A stretch of 21,636 nt of DNA. Origin: Caldisericota bacterium. Lineage in GTDB: Bacteria > Caldisericota > JANLFM01. The stretch's first letter is position 1, and each line of letters begins with the position of its first letter. The position numbers and the translations under genes were made by a program. The notes below the pieces were generated by a model. It was not told where the DNA came from, searched no databases, and saw only the letters and a list, made by a program, of their open reading frames with translations. The stretch is taken from positions 1-21,636 of the forward strand of contig JANLFM010000002.1 of assembly GCA_024655865.1 (NCBI GenBank), read 5' to 3'. Below are positions 6,894-15,044 of this stretch, piece by piece.

Positions 6894-7523
6894 TTGCCAC
6901 TGATTAAATTTGTGAGAAATTACCAAGACCTTTCCACGGATCGGGGATTTCAGTTTGAATTCTTCTGCGACATCTGTGAAAATGGTTACCAGAGCTCCTT
7001 TCAGGCAAGCAAGTCCGGTTCTATAAACGATGCTCTCGATATAGCCGGTGGGGTTTTAGGAGGAATTTTCAGCAAAGCCAGCCACGTAGGGGACAAAGTG
7101 CACTCCGCTCGCTGGGAGAAAGAACACGATCAGGCCTTCATCACTGCCATTGAGGAGGTTAAGGGTCATTTCAAGCAGTGCCTGCGCTGCGGCAAGTGGG
7201 TCTGTCTGGATATCTGCTGGAACGAAGATCGCGGACTGTGTGTTGAGTGTGCCCCCAAGCTTGCAGGAGAAATCGCCCACGCTCAATCCCAGGCTACCTT
7301 GGAACAAATATCGGAGAAGGTCAAAGAGAAGGACTGGACTAAGGACCTCAATCTGGAAGCTCCTGCTGTGGCAGTTTGCCCTAATTGCGGCGCGGATACC
7401 AAGGGGGCCAAGTTCTGTCCAGAATGCGGGACTCCTTTGAGACAAGCCGGGAAGTGTCCTCGCTGTGGTGCCGATACCGGAAACGCTAAATTCTGTCCAG
7501 AGTGCGGTTTGAAGCTCACTTGA
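6894..7523 (+). CDS. Multi-zinc-ribbon protein
   Basis: 209 residues with sixteen cysteines arranged in pairs: C25/C28, C96/C99, C104/C108, C116/C119, and two C-terminal ribbons C162/C165 + C175/C178 and C188/C191 + C201/C204, the last two being near repeats (CPNCGADTKGAKFCPECG and CPRCGADTGNAKFCPECG). It could hold about four zinc ions. A glycine-rich segment (about 44-60) and a helical linker separate the modules. The start is TTG at 6894, chosen because GGAGG lies 8 bases upstream and the N-terminus reads well. It is the first gene of a four-gene operon ending in a sigma/anti-sigma pair. A role as zinc- or thiol-sensing adaptor is inferred from context only. Confidence 0.85.
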   Translation: MPLIKFVRNYQDLSTDRGFQFEFFCDICENGYQSSFQASKSGSINDALDIAGGVLGGIFSKASHVGDKVHSARWEKEHDQAFITAIEEVKGHFKQCLRCGKWVCLDICWNEDRGLCVECAPKLAGEIAHAQSQATLEQISEKVKEKDWTKDLNLEAPAVAVCPNCGADTKGAKFCPECGTPLRQAGKCPRCGADTGNAKFCPECGLKLT

Positions 7524-8683
7524 GCGCAATTCCCGTTCACTTTAAAATTTACGGCCCTGCGCCTCAGGAAGGAGATGGTTCCCTCTTCGTTCAGGAGATG
7601 GGGATCCAGGTAACTCCTGAATTTGGGAGCGCTTTTCTTCTCCCTCATTTCCAGATGGATTGGCTGAAAGAGGAAGATTATTCACTTACCCTGGGATTTG
7701 AGAAAGAAGGGAAGTTAGAGCTATCCCGTCTGGGAGCAAAGAAGGAGGAGGCCTTACGCCAGATCTGGGAGGGATTTCAAAAAGCTTGCTTTAAGGCGCT
7801 TTTCTTAAAGGACGAGGAACTGCGGGGAATCTCTTCTTTAAAAATATCCACTCCAAATTTTACGGAACCTGGAAAAATAGCGGTTTTTCCCTGGGTTTTG
7901 ATTATGTTTGCAAGAGGGAACGGGGTGAAAGTTATCCCTATGCGCTTTTTAAAGGGTGTTTCCTTCGACGAACAGAGCTATTCCGTCCACCTTGAGACAG
8001 CACAGGAACGCTTTTCTCTTTCCCAGTTGGGGGCGCTACGGGAAAAGTTCCTCAGGGATACCAGGGAAGCTTATGAAGCAAGCAATGCTCGCCTTTCCGA
8101 GCTTTTCGGGGAGTATCTTCCCGAAATTGATTCCTTCACCAGACAGGCGCTTTCCGCTCTCCTCTTTAAGGAAGGAACGTTAAGAAAGGTTGATGTAAAA
8201 GATGCGGAAAACTGGGAAGAAATGCTTTCCCTCATCCCCGAGGAGAAAAAAGAGTACGTCAGGATCTTTCTTACGATGGCACCTCCAGAGAACACTTACT
8301 TCGGCCTTGCTCCTTCTCCTTCCTTTAGAAGTGATCTTCCCTACCTTTCATGGTTATCTGCGCAGTTTGGGGACCTCCTGGCCTTCGAGGTCACGTCTAT
8401 AGAGGACTTCGCTACCTACTTTTTCCGCATCCCCGGAAAGACCCCTGAGGAAAAGAAGGAATGGATCAAAAGTGTGCACATCTTCTGGCCCCTTTTAGGG
8501 TTTCACCGGGAGATTCTCTTTAAAGAAGAGGCCGAGTTATCCGAAAGTGAAAAATACTCCACTTATCTCCTTTTAAAACTATTGCCCATTTTTGCTTCAA
8601 TGAGGGAAAATTTCATAAAAAGGGTAATACATACGGAACCTAAGGAATGGGAGAAACAAATTCGAGAAGTGACAGGAAAATGA
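7520..8683 (+). CDS. Uncharacterised protein with two PH-like repeats
   Basis: 387 residues from a TTG at 7520 that overlaps the previous stop (TTGA), which suggests translational coupling; a GTG at 7502 in the same frame would add six residues but has no better ribosome site. Two related modules are visible: about 20-97, ending KLELSRLGAKKEEALRQIWE, and about 115-196, ending ERFSLSQLGALREKFLRDTR. Each has beta strands followed by a helix, which resembles bacterial PH-like folds. The C-terminal half is mainly helical without known motifs. No signal peptide or membrane segment is seen. I do not recognise the family. Its last codons overlap the sigma factor start (ATGA). Confidence 0.8.
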   Translation: MSAIPVHFKIYGPAPQEGDGSLFVQEMGIQVTPEFGSAFLLPHFQMDWLKEEDYSLTLGFEKEGKLELSRLGAKKEEALRQIWEGFQKACFKALFLKDEELRGISSLKISTPNFTEPGKIAVFPWVLIMFARGNGVKVIPMRFLKGVSFDEQSYSVHLETAQERFSLSQLGALREKFLRDTREAYEASNARLSELFGEYLPEIDSFTRQALSALLFKEGTLRKVDVKDAENWEEMLSLIPEEKKEYVRIFLTMAPPENTYFGLAPSPSFRSDLPYLSWLSAQFGDLLAFEVTSIEDFATYFFRIPGKTPEEKKEWIKSVHIFWPLLGFHREILFKEEAELSESEKYSTYLLLKLLPIFASMRENFIKRVIHTEPKEWEKQIREVTGK

Positions 8684-9219
8684 GCAAGGGAAACAGCGAA
8701 GAAAAAAAAGAACTCTTCGAGAAGCAAGCTTTTCCCCTGATGCCCATGCTCTATAGAACGGCCCTGCGCTTGACCCGGAACCAGGCTGACGCTGAGGATC
8801 TCGTCCAGAATACCTTTCTGCGCGCCTTTAACTTTTACGACAAGTTCACCCAGGGGACCTCCTTCAAAGCCTGGATCTTCAAGGTAATGACTAATATTTT
8901 CATCAACGAGTATCGCAAACAGGCCAAGGATCCGCAGAAAGTCTCTCTCGAGGATTACCTCGTGGGTACTCCTGATCCAGAACACCTCTTTTTCGAAAAC
9001 CTCGTGGACGAGGACATCAAGAGGGCCATAGAGGAGTTACCGGATCAATATCGGCTGACTTTCCTCTTATACACCGAGGGTTTTTCTTACAAGGAGATCG
9101 CCTCGATCACTGAGACCAATCTGGGGACGGTAATGTCCCGATTGCACCGGGCGCGACGCTTGTTGCAGGATAAACTTTACCACCTAAGAAAGAGGGAGGT
9201 TCAAGTAAGTGAGCTGTGA
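8680..9219 (+). CDS. ECF sigma factor, SigR-like
   Basis: 179 residues from the ATG at 8680, which overlaps the upstream stop as ATGA; an ATG at 8647 is in frame but lies inside the upstream gene. Sigma region 2 (about 17-84) includes RNQADAEDLVQNTFLRAF and FKAWIFKVMTNIFINEYRK, close to the wording of actinobacterial SigR (thiol-oxidative stress). Region 4 (about 112-165) includes LPDQYRLTFLLYTEGFSYKEIA and the recognition helix NLGTVMSRLHRARRLL. It directs RNA polymerase to a stress regulon and is presumably held inactive by the anti-sigma factor encoded next. Confidence 0.93.
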   Translation: MSKGNSEEKKELFEKQAFPLMPMLYRTALRLTRNQADAEDLVQNTFLRAFNFYDKFTQGTSFKAWIFKVMTNIFINEYRKQAKDPQKVSLEDYLVGTPDPEHLFFENLVDEDIKRAIEELPDQYRLTFLLYTEGFSYKEIASITETNLGTVMSRLHRARRLLQDKLYHLRKREVQVSEL

Positions 9220-9433
9220 ACATTTGATTGAGAAGCTATATCTCTTTATCGATGGAGAGCTTTCCCCAGAAGAGGAGTGCGAAATAGAAGCCCATCTTGC
9301 AGAATGCGTTCAGTGTTTGCGCATTTACGGTTTGGAACTTCAGTTCAAAAGAACGATAATTCAAAAGCTGAAGTGCGAGGAAGTCCCGGCAAGGTTGATG
9401 GAGCGAATTCGGATCGCTCTCGAGGCTTTTTAG
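9209..9433 (+). CDS. RsrA-like zinc-binding anti-sigma factor
   Basis: 74 residues starting at GTG 9209, with GGGAGGT about 9 bases upstream; it overlaps the sigma gene by 11 bases. H29-x3-C33-x2-C36 is the zinc anti-sigma (ZAS) motif. C3 sits 26 residues before H29, the same spacing as C11 to H37 in Streptomyces RsrA, where thiol oxidation expels zinc and frees SigR. C24 and C56 are extra; C56 lies near the place of the RsrA C61/C62 pair. A redox switch is therefore likely but inferred. Its stop codon overlaps that of the convergent glmM. Confidence 0.9.
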   Translation: MSCEHLIEKLYLFIDGELSPEEECEIEAHLAECVQCLRIYGLELQFKRTIIQKLKCEEVPARLMERIRIALEAF

Positions 9434-10764
9434 GAAGAAAGGCGCAGCTCAATCAGATTAGACAGTCTTGAAGCAACCTCTTCTGCTTCTCCCTCTTTGA
9501 GGGATTCCACCATTATACGAATTATCGGTTCTGTTCCTGACGGTCGAACGACCACTCTCCCCCTGCCTTTTAAATCCTGCTCATATTCGCTGATTACTCT
9601 CTGGAGCTCTGGATCCTCGTAAAATCCTGCTTTATTCTTCACCTTTACGTTTAAAAGCACCTGCGGCACGGGCTGATATTCTTTGCCCAGTTCAGATAAG
9701 TCCATCCCAGTTTCCTTGATCAATTGAAGGAGCATCAGCCCAGTGAGCATACCATCTCCGGCCCAGGATATCTCCCCAAATATAATGTGACCGGATTGCT
9801 CTCCTCCCAGAACAGCTCCCTCCTCCAGCATCTTCTCCAGAACGTAGCGGTCCCCGACTTTTGTTCTGATTAGCCTCCCTCCCCCTTCAGTGATGGCTTT
9901 TTCCAGAGCATAATTGCTCATAACGGTTGTTACGACAGCCTTCTGGGGGAGAGTGCCCTGACGCAAACGGAATAGGCCATAGGCGCAGAGGATTACGTCC
10001 CCATCAACGATTCTTCCGTTCCGGTCTACGGCAATTAACCTATCCCCATCCCCATCAAAGGCAAATCCTAAGTCGGCCTTTCTTTCAAGTACCTCCCGGC
10101 GCAAAAACTCAATATTCGTAGAGCCACAGTTTACATTAATTCGGAAACCGTCAGGCAAAGCGTTCAACGGATAAACCTCGAGCCCGGTTTTCCGGAATAG
10201 CTGGGGGGCAAAAAGAGCAGTGGATCCCCAAGCACAATCGAGCACTAACTTAAGGGGCTTTTTAAAATGGGGAGCATATTTCCTGAGAAAGGAAAAGTAC
10301 CTCTGGCCACTATCGGCCAAGGCCACTGGTGTCGAGGGAAATTCCGGTCCTTTGAAGGAAAGGGACTCCAGAATTTCTTCAATACGGGCTTCTTCGGCGT
10401 CCGAAAGCTTCATGGAATTGGCCCCGAAAATCTTGATCCCATTGTCCTGAATTGGGTTATGTGAAGCGGAAATCATGACTCCGGCCTGGGCTTTATATTC
10501 TCCAATCAAAACGGAAAGAGCTGGCGTGGTAACAGTACCCAGAAGGCCCACTTTCACTCCCGAGGAAAGAATCCCTGATGTCAAAGCGGCCTCGAGCATG
10601 TCGGAGGATAGCCTTGGGTCCTTGCCTACGAGCACCAAAGGATCAGAAGACTTCTCTTTGAGGTAAAAACCTAGGGCTCGACCTAATTTTAAAGCGAGAT
10701 CGGCAGTTAATTCTACGTTGGCCACCCCCCTCACACCATCAGTGCCAAATATTTTTCTATTCAT
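9430..10764 (-). CDS. glmM: Phosphoglucosamine mutase GlmM
   Basis: 444 residues, typical length. It converts glucosamine-6-phosphate to glucosamine-1-phosphate for UDP-GlcNAc and peptidoglycan. Visible motifs are the phosphoserine loop ISASHNP (S101), the magnesium loop DGDGDR (237-242), GEQSGH (321-326) and the phosphate-binding RPSGTEP (407-413). The ATG overlaps the cdaR stop as ATGA, so translation is coupled. In Bacillota GlmM can bind and inhibit CdaA, and the same gene order occurs here. Confidence 0.97.
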   Translation of the reverse strand: MNRKIFGTDGVRGVANVELTADLALKLGRALGFYLKEKSSDPLVLVGKDPRLSSDMLEAALTSGILSSGVKVGLLGTVTTPALSVLIGEYKAQAGVMISASHNPIQDNGIKIFGANSMKLSDAEEARIEEILESLSFKGPEFPSTPVALADSGQRYFSFLRKYAPHFKKPLKLVLDCAWGSTALFAPQLFRKTGLEVYPLNALPDGFRINVNCGSTNIEFLRREVLERKADLGFAFDGDGDRLIAVDRNGRIVDGDVILCAYGLFRLRQGTLPQKAVVTTVMSNYALEKAITEGGGRLIRTKVGDRYVLEKMLEEGAVLGGEQSGHIIFGEISWAGDGMLTGLMLLQLIKETGMDLSELGKEYQPVPQVLLNVKVKNKAGFYEDPELQRVISEYEQDLKGRGRVVVRPSGTEPIIRIMVESLKEGEAEEVASRLSNLIELRLSS

Positions 10765-11948
10765 TCAGGAATCTCTACCTCTATTTGTGCTGGATCTACC
10801 TTGAGGATAATTATGCCTGAAGGACCCTCTACCTTCACAGGAAGGCTGTAGGTTCCAATTGTCAGCCCGGAAGCGTCAACCCAGGCATTGAAATCCCTGG
10901 CTCTTAAGGTATCTATTAAGGACTTGGGACCGGAAACGTACACTGAAACTTGAGAGGTTTTCAGAGTGACCGGGGTTCCATCCTTTTTCACCTGCACAGG
11001 AACCTCCACCATAGTCCTGCCCTCTTCCTCGATTTCCACCTTTACCGTCACCACCGGGTCTGAGATCAAGCGGGCACTGGTACTGGAAACATCAATGTAA
11101 GTGCGCTCTTCAAAACTCTCCTCCCTTCTGGAAAGGGAAACAGGATAAGTGTAAAGGGTAGCAATTCCTTCGAGGACATCCGCGCTTCCCTCCAGGGTGG
11201 CTACCTGGGGCTCGCAATAAACGCTCTTTACCACAAATCCATAAGGAAGAGAGCCATCAAGCAGGGGAATGACGGGCACCGTCTTGGAAATGGTCTGCAC
11301 GTTTACGCCAATAGTCACATCGACGTTTTTAGGGTTTACTTCTACCTGAGTCACTTCCTGACCTCTATCGTCAATTACCCTGAGGGGGACGGTCTGGGAA
11401 ATCTGGCTGGTGATTCCTGTAAGAGTAACTGGAGCGATGACCCTTTGAGCGCTTTCCAGCACGCTTATGGCCCCTTTGACTTCCACCTCTTCAGGTTTGA
11501 TTTCTTCCACGGGACCCAGGGTGAAACCTTGAGGGAGCTTGCCCAGAAACATAATTTCCACGGGCATAGTCTTGGTAGTTATCCTTTCTAAAGTAATGAG
11601 CACCTTCTCGGGTTTCACTTCTACGAAACTGGCCCCAGGAATGGGCTTCAGTTGAACCGGAAGTAGCCATTGTCCCTCCCCCTGACCTTTGAGATCCACG
11701 TAGGCATCCAGGTCTTCAGTACGTATCTCCATACGTACAGGGGCTCTTAACCTTAAGGAGACGCTGCTTGGAGCCTGAGTGAGAGCCAGACCTTCCTCTA
11801 TGTTACGGGCTTTCAGGGGAACATTGAGCACTCTCTCCATCTGAGGAGCTTCCGCGGAAACCACGTAGACCCAGAGAAGCAGTGCCAGGACTATTGATAA
11901 AAGAATCAGTTGCCAGTTAGTCTTAAGGGCGTTTGCCAGTTTTTTCAA
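10761..11948 (-). CDS. cdaR: CdaR, YbbR-domain regulator of diadenylate cyclase
   Basis: 395 residues. One N-terminal transmembrane helix (NWQLILLSIVLALLLWVYVV) is followed by an extracytoplasmic beta-rich region of several YbbR repeats (for example the LNVPLKARNIEEGLAL and VEIMFLGKLPQGF segments). YbbR proteins modulate the membrane-bound cyclase CdaA. I chose the TTG at 11948 because AGGAGG (11956-11961) lies 7 bases before it; the frame also opens at a TTG at 11972 but that has no ribosome site. The start overlaps the end of cdaA by 26 bases. Confidence 0.93.
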   Translation of the reverse strand: MKKLANALKTNWQLILLSIVLALLLWVYVVSAEAPQMERVLNVPLKARNIEEGLALTQAPSSVSLRLRAPVRMEIRTEDLDAYVDLKGQGEGQWLLPVQLKPIPGASFVEVKPEKVLITLERITTKTMPVEIMFLGKLPQGFTLGPVEEIKPEEVEVKGAISVLESAQRVIAPVTLTGITSQISQTVPLRVIDDRGQEVTQVEVNPKNVDVTIGVNVQTISKTVPVIPLLDGSLPYGFVVKSVYCEPQVATLEGSADVLEGIATLYTYPVSLSRREESFEERTYIDVSSTSARLISDPVVTVKVEIEEEGRTMVEVPVQVKKDGTPVTLKTSQVSVYVSGPKSLIDTLRARDFNAWVDASGLTIGTYSLPVKVEGPSGIIILKVDPAQIEVEIPE

Positions 11949-12762
11949 CTTTCTCCCTCCTTTGGGGAGCAAGAAGCGAGGTCAAGCGAGTCCGTAAATC
12001 CATGGAACTCAGGTCAGCCTGAAGCTCGCCCTTGAAAGCCAGGGAAATGGCCCCAGTTTGTTCGGAGACCACCACCGCTATGGCGTCCGTTTCCCTGGTA
12101 ATCTCCAATGCGGCCAGATGCCTGGTTCCCAGTCTCCGTAAGCCGGTGACATCAGGAAGGGGAATTACTACCCTGGCAGCTAAAATGCGATTTCTGGAAA
12201 TTACTACCGCACCATCGTGAAGCGGGGAATTAGGATAGAAAATTGAGGAAAGAACCTCTGCCGAGACGAGGGAATCCATCTTTACACCCTGCTCCACTAG
12301 CTCCTCTAATCCAGATTCCCTCTGAATAATAATCAAGGCTCCCATTTTCTTTTCCGCCATCTGATTTACTGCCTGGCAGATCTCGTTGATGGTTTCCTCG
12401 TAACCGGAGGCATGAGTGAGGATGCTGCGACTGCCAAGTCGGGCAAAAAAATGACGAAGCTCAGGTTGAAAAATAACTGCCAGAACGAGGGGCAGGGTAG
12501 CAACGATCATGGTGACCACGGTGCGCAAGAGCCACTCTAAAGTAATTAGCCCTGCCCAGCCTGCAATGATAGAGATAACGAGCATCACCGCAAGAGCGAT
12601 AGCCAACCCCATAAAAAGTTGAAAAGCTCTGGTGCGCTTAATGAAGTAAAAAAGAAAGAAGAAAAGGGCGGCAATGATCACTACATCAAGGAGATTCAGG
12701 GCCAAGGAGGGAACCTGAATCTTACCCCAGAATTCCTGCAACCACTGATATAAAGAAGTCAT
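11923..12762 (-). CDS. cdaA: Diadenylate cyclase CdaA
   Basis: 279 residues. Three N-terminal membrane helices (about 20-41, 49-69, 73-98) are followed by a DAC domain with the catalytic LHDGAVVI (D183-G184-A185) and GTRHLAALEIT (212-222). It makes c-di-AMP from two ATP, a messenger controlling potassium and osmolyte transport and wall homeostasis. The usual RHRAA motif reads RHLAA here. The ribosome site AAGGGCGG is weak. The upstream ornithine carbamoyltransferase gene ends 17 bases before it, so it is probably transcribed with that group. Confidence 0.96.
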   Translation of the reverse strand: MTSLYQWLQEFWGKIQVPSLALNLLDVVIIAALFFFLFYFIKRTRAFQLFMGLAIALAVMLVISIIAGWAGLITLEWLLRTVVTMIVATLPLVLAVIFQPELRHFFARLGSRSILTHASGYEETINEICQAVNQMAEKKMGALIIIQRESGLEELVEQGVKMDSLVSAEVLSSIFYPNSPLHDGAVVISRNRILAARVVIPLPDVTGLRRLGTRHLAALEITRETDAIAVVVSEQTGAISLAFKGELQADLSSMDLRTRLTSLLAPQRREKVEKTGKRP

Positions 12763-12779
12763 TTACCGCCCTTATAAAA

Positions 12780-13712
12780 CTAAAGTAGCAGTGCCAGGAT
12801 TGCCTTTTGCACGTGCAACCTGTTTTCTGCTTGATCAAAAATCACGGACTGTGGACCGTCCATTACCTCGTCGGTAATCTCCAGGCCCCTATGTGCGGGC
12901 AGGCAGTGCATCACTATCGCGTCCTTTTTGGCGTGCTTCAAAAGCTTAGATGAGAGCTGGTAAGGTTGGAAGACCTTAAGCCTTTCCTCTTTCTCCTTCT
13001 CCTGGCCCATACTCACCCAGGTATCCGTGTACACCACATCAGCATCACTCACTGCCTGAACGGGATCCTCAAAAATCTCCAATGATCCCCCAGATTCAGA
13101 GGCAAACTTCTCGGCTGTCTTCAGTACTTCCTCAGGAGGACGATACTTTGAGGGAGTCCCTAGCCTGACGTGCAGTCCCAATTTTGTCCCTCCAAAAATA
13201 AGGGAATTGGCCACATTGTTGCCATCTCCCACGTAAGCCAGGGTAAGACCGGAAAGTTTCCCCTTGTGTTCCAAAATAGTGTAAAAGTCGGTGAGCCCCT
13301 GGCAAGGATGGGTAAAATCTGAAAGTCCGTTGATCACTGGAGCTCTTGACCCTTCAGCCAGATCCACCACATCCTGATGCCCGTAAACACGGGCCATGAT
13401 CCCGTCCACATAGCGGCCCAGGACACGGGCAGTGTCCAGAATTGTTTCTCCGATTCGCAGTTGCAGATCGTTTGCAGACAGGAAAAGGGCATGGCCTCCC
13501 AGATGAGCCATGGCCACTTCAAACGAAACTCTGGTTCTGGTAGACGTCTTTTGGAAGACCATGGCCAGAGTCTTTCCCTCTAAAAGGCGAGGGAAATGCC
13601 CCATTTTCGCCAGGGTTTTGAGCTCCGTTGTAGCCTCAAAGACTAACTCTATCTCTTGCCTGGTTAGATCGCGCAGGGAGAGCAAATCCCTGCCTCTAAG
13701 CTCGCTCCTCAT
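12780..13712 (-). CDS. argF: Ornithine carbamoyltransferase
   Basis: 310 residues, standard size. It transfers carbamoyl from carbamoyl phosphate to ornithine, giving citrulline. Motifs: STRTR (57-61, phosphate binding), HPCQ (135-138), GDGNNV (162-167), DTWVSMG (230-236, ornithine side) and HCLPAHRG (269-276) with the catalytic Cys. A good AAAGGGAGG precedes the ATG. No other arginine-synthesis gene is in the window; instead it follows a racemase and an aminotransferase that could share ornithine as substrate. It might work in the anabolic or the catabolic (arcB-like) direction. Confidence 0.95.
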   Translation of the reverse strand: MRSELRGRDLLSLRDLTRQEIELVFEATTELKTLAKMGHFPRLLEGKTLAMVFQKTSTRTRVSFEVAMAHLGGHALFLSANDLQLRIGETILDTARVLGRYVDGIMARVYGHQDVVDLAEGSRAPVINGLSDFTHPCQGLTDFYTILEHKGKLSGLTLAYVGDGNNVANSLIFGGTKLGLHVRLGTPSKYRPPEEVLKTAEKFASESGGSLEIFEDPVQAVSDADVVYTDTWVSMGQEKEKEERLKVFQPYQLSSKLLKHAKKDAIVMHCLPAHRGLEITDEVMDGPQSVIFDQAENRLHVQKAILALLL

Positions 13713-13724
13713 ATATTCCTCCCT

Positions 13725-15044
13725 TTAAATCGCTGGAAGCTTTTCCCGGATAATTTCCTCTAAATCCGGGTGGCCCACTTCCTCCAGTTCATAATAAACC
13801 CGAACGGTTTCCTTGTTAATCTTCAGGAATCTGGTTAAGTTAATAGGTGTGCCTACGATCACCAGGTCACAATCCGCGGCGTTAATGGTCTCTTCAAGCT
13901 CTTTCATCTGCTTCTCTCCGTAACCCATAGCAGGGAGCACGTCCGTAAGGTGGGGGTATTTTTTAAAGGTTTCCCTGATTGACCCCTTGGCAAAGGGGCG
14001 AGGATCGACGATTTCCCTGGCTCCCGCCCTTTTTGCCGCTATATAGCCAGCGCCAAAACCCATTTCCCCATGGGTCACTGTAGGGCCGTCCTCCACTACG
14101 AGCACTCGTTTTCCTTTGATGGCGTCCAGATTTTCCGCCTTTATCGTGGACCGCGCCTCAATTATTAAGGCATTGGGGTTTAAACACTCCAGAGATCTGC
14201 GCACGGTCTCCACTTGCTCCCGGGAAGCCGTATCCACTTTGTTGATGATCAGGACATCCGCCATCCTGCTGTTGGTCTGTCCGGGGTGATAGAGACGCTC
14301 GTGTCCCGGTCGCAGGGGATCAGCAACCACGATCTTTAAATCGGATACGTAGAAGGAAAAATCGTTGTTTCCCCCATCCCAGACTATAACTTCCGCTTCC
14401 TTTTCGGCTTCCTTCAAAATAGCACCATAATCTACGCCAGAATAGACAATAGCTCCTCGTTCAATATGGGGCTCATACTCTTCCCTCTCCTCGATCGTGC
14501 ACTTGTAGTTGATCAGGTCCTCTAAAGTGGCGAAGCGCTGTACAGCCTGTTCCTCTAAATTGCCATAGGGCATGGGATGCCGGATTACTACCACTTTTTT
14601 CCCCATCTTCCTTAAGATGGCCACTACCCGTCGGGTAGTCTGGGATTTCCCCGAGCCCGTGCGCACTGCACAAACGGAGACTACAGGCCTGATGCTCTTG
14701 AGGGAAGTGTTTCCTGGCCCCAGAAGGACGAAATTGGCTCCGACAGCCATGGCTTCCGCGGCCTTACCCATCACGTACTCGTTGGAGACGTCGGAGTAAG
14801 CAAAAACAACGTCATCTACTTTAAACCTTTTGATTAAATTCGTGAGCTCCTGCTCACTATAAATAGGAATACCTTTCGGATAGAGCTTCCCAGCCAGCGC
14901 TGGTGGGTAAATCCTGCCTTCGATGTCGGGAATCTGGGTGGCAGTGAAGGCTACAACTTCGTAGTTTTCGTTGTTCCGATAAAATACGTTGAAGTTATGA
15001 AAGTCCCTTCCAGCTGCCCCCATAATCAAAACTTTTCTCTTCAT
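13725..15044 (-). CDS. Cyclic-2,3-diphosphoglycerate-synthetase-like P-loop GTPase
   Basis: 439 residues. The N-terminal part (1-120) looks Rossmann-like (KVLIMGAAGRDFHNFNVFYR). A P-loop domain follows, with Walker A RTGSGKS (128-134), a VWDGGNNDFSF block (221-231) and NKVD (268-271), the guanine-specificity motif of GTPases. This layout matches proteins annotated as cyclic 2,3-diphosphoglycerate synthetase, an ATP-using archaeal enzyme. With NKxD and this context, a GTPase role linked to ornithine or carbamoyl phosphate metabolism seems at least as likely. The ATG follows AAGGAGG and overlaps the racemase stop as ATGA; the carbamoyltransferase follows after 12 bases. Confidence 0.85.
   Translation of the reverse strand: MKRKVLIMGAAGRDFHNFNVFYRNNENYEVVAFTATQIPDIEGRIYPPALAGKLYPKGIPIYSEQELTNLIKRFKVDDVVFAYSDVSNEYVMGKAAEAMAVGANFVLLGPGNTSLKSIRPVVSVCAVRTGSGKSQTTRRVVAILRKMGKKVVVIRHPMPYGNLEEQAVQRFATLEDLINYKCTIEEREEYEPHIERGAIVYSGVDYGAILKEAEKEAEVIVWDGGNNDFSFYVSDLKIVVADPLRPGHERLYHPGQTNSRMADVLIINKVDTASREQVETVRRSLECLNPNALIIEARSTIKAENLDAIKGKRVLVVEDGPTVTHGEMGFGAGYIAAKRAGAREIVDPRPFAKGSIRETFKKYPHLTDVLPAMGYGEKQMKELEETINAADCDLVIVGTPINLTRFLKINKETVRVYYELEEVGHPDLEEIIREKLPAI

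Noticed and set aside
7502-7519. GTG at 7502 as start of the PH-like protein
   Set aside because: The upstream gene still codes here and no Shine-Dalgarno site precedes it; the TTG at 7520 gives a TTGA stop-start overlap like the other junctions of this operon.
8647-8679. ATG at 8647 as start of the sigma factor
   Set aside because: It would add 11 residues inside the upstream gene; the ATG at 8680 overlaps the upstream stop as ATGA and gives a normal ECF N-terminus.
11949-11972. TTG at 11972 as start of CdaR
   Set aside because: No ribosome-binding site, whereas the TTG at 11948 has AGGAGG 7 bases upstream.
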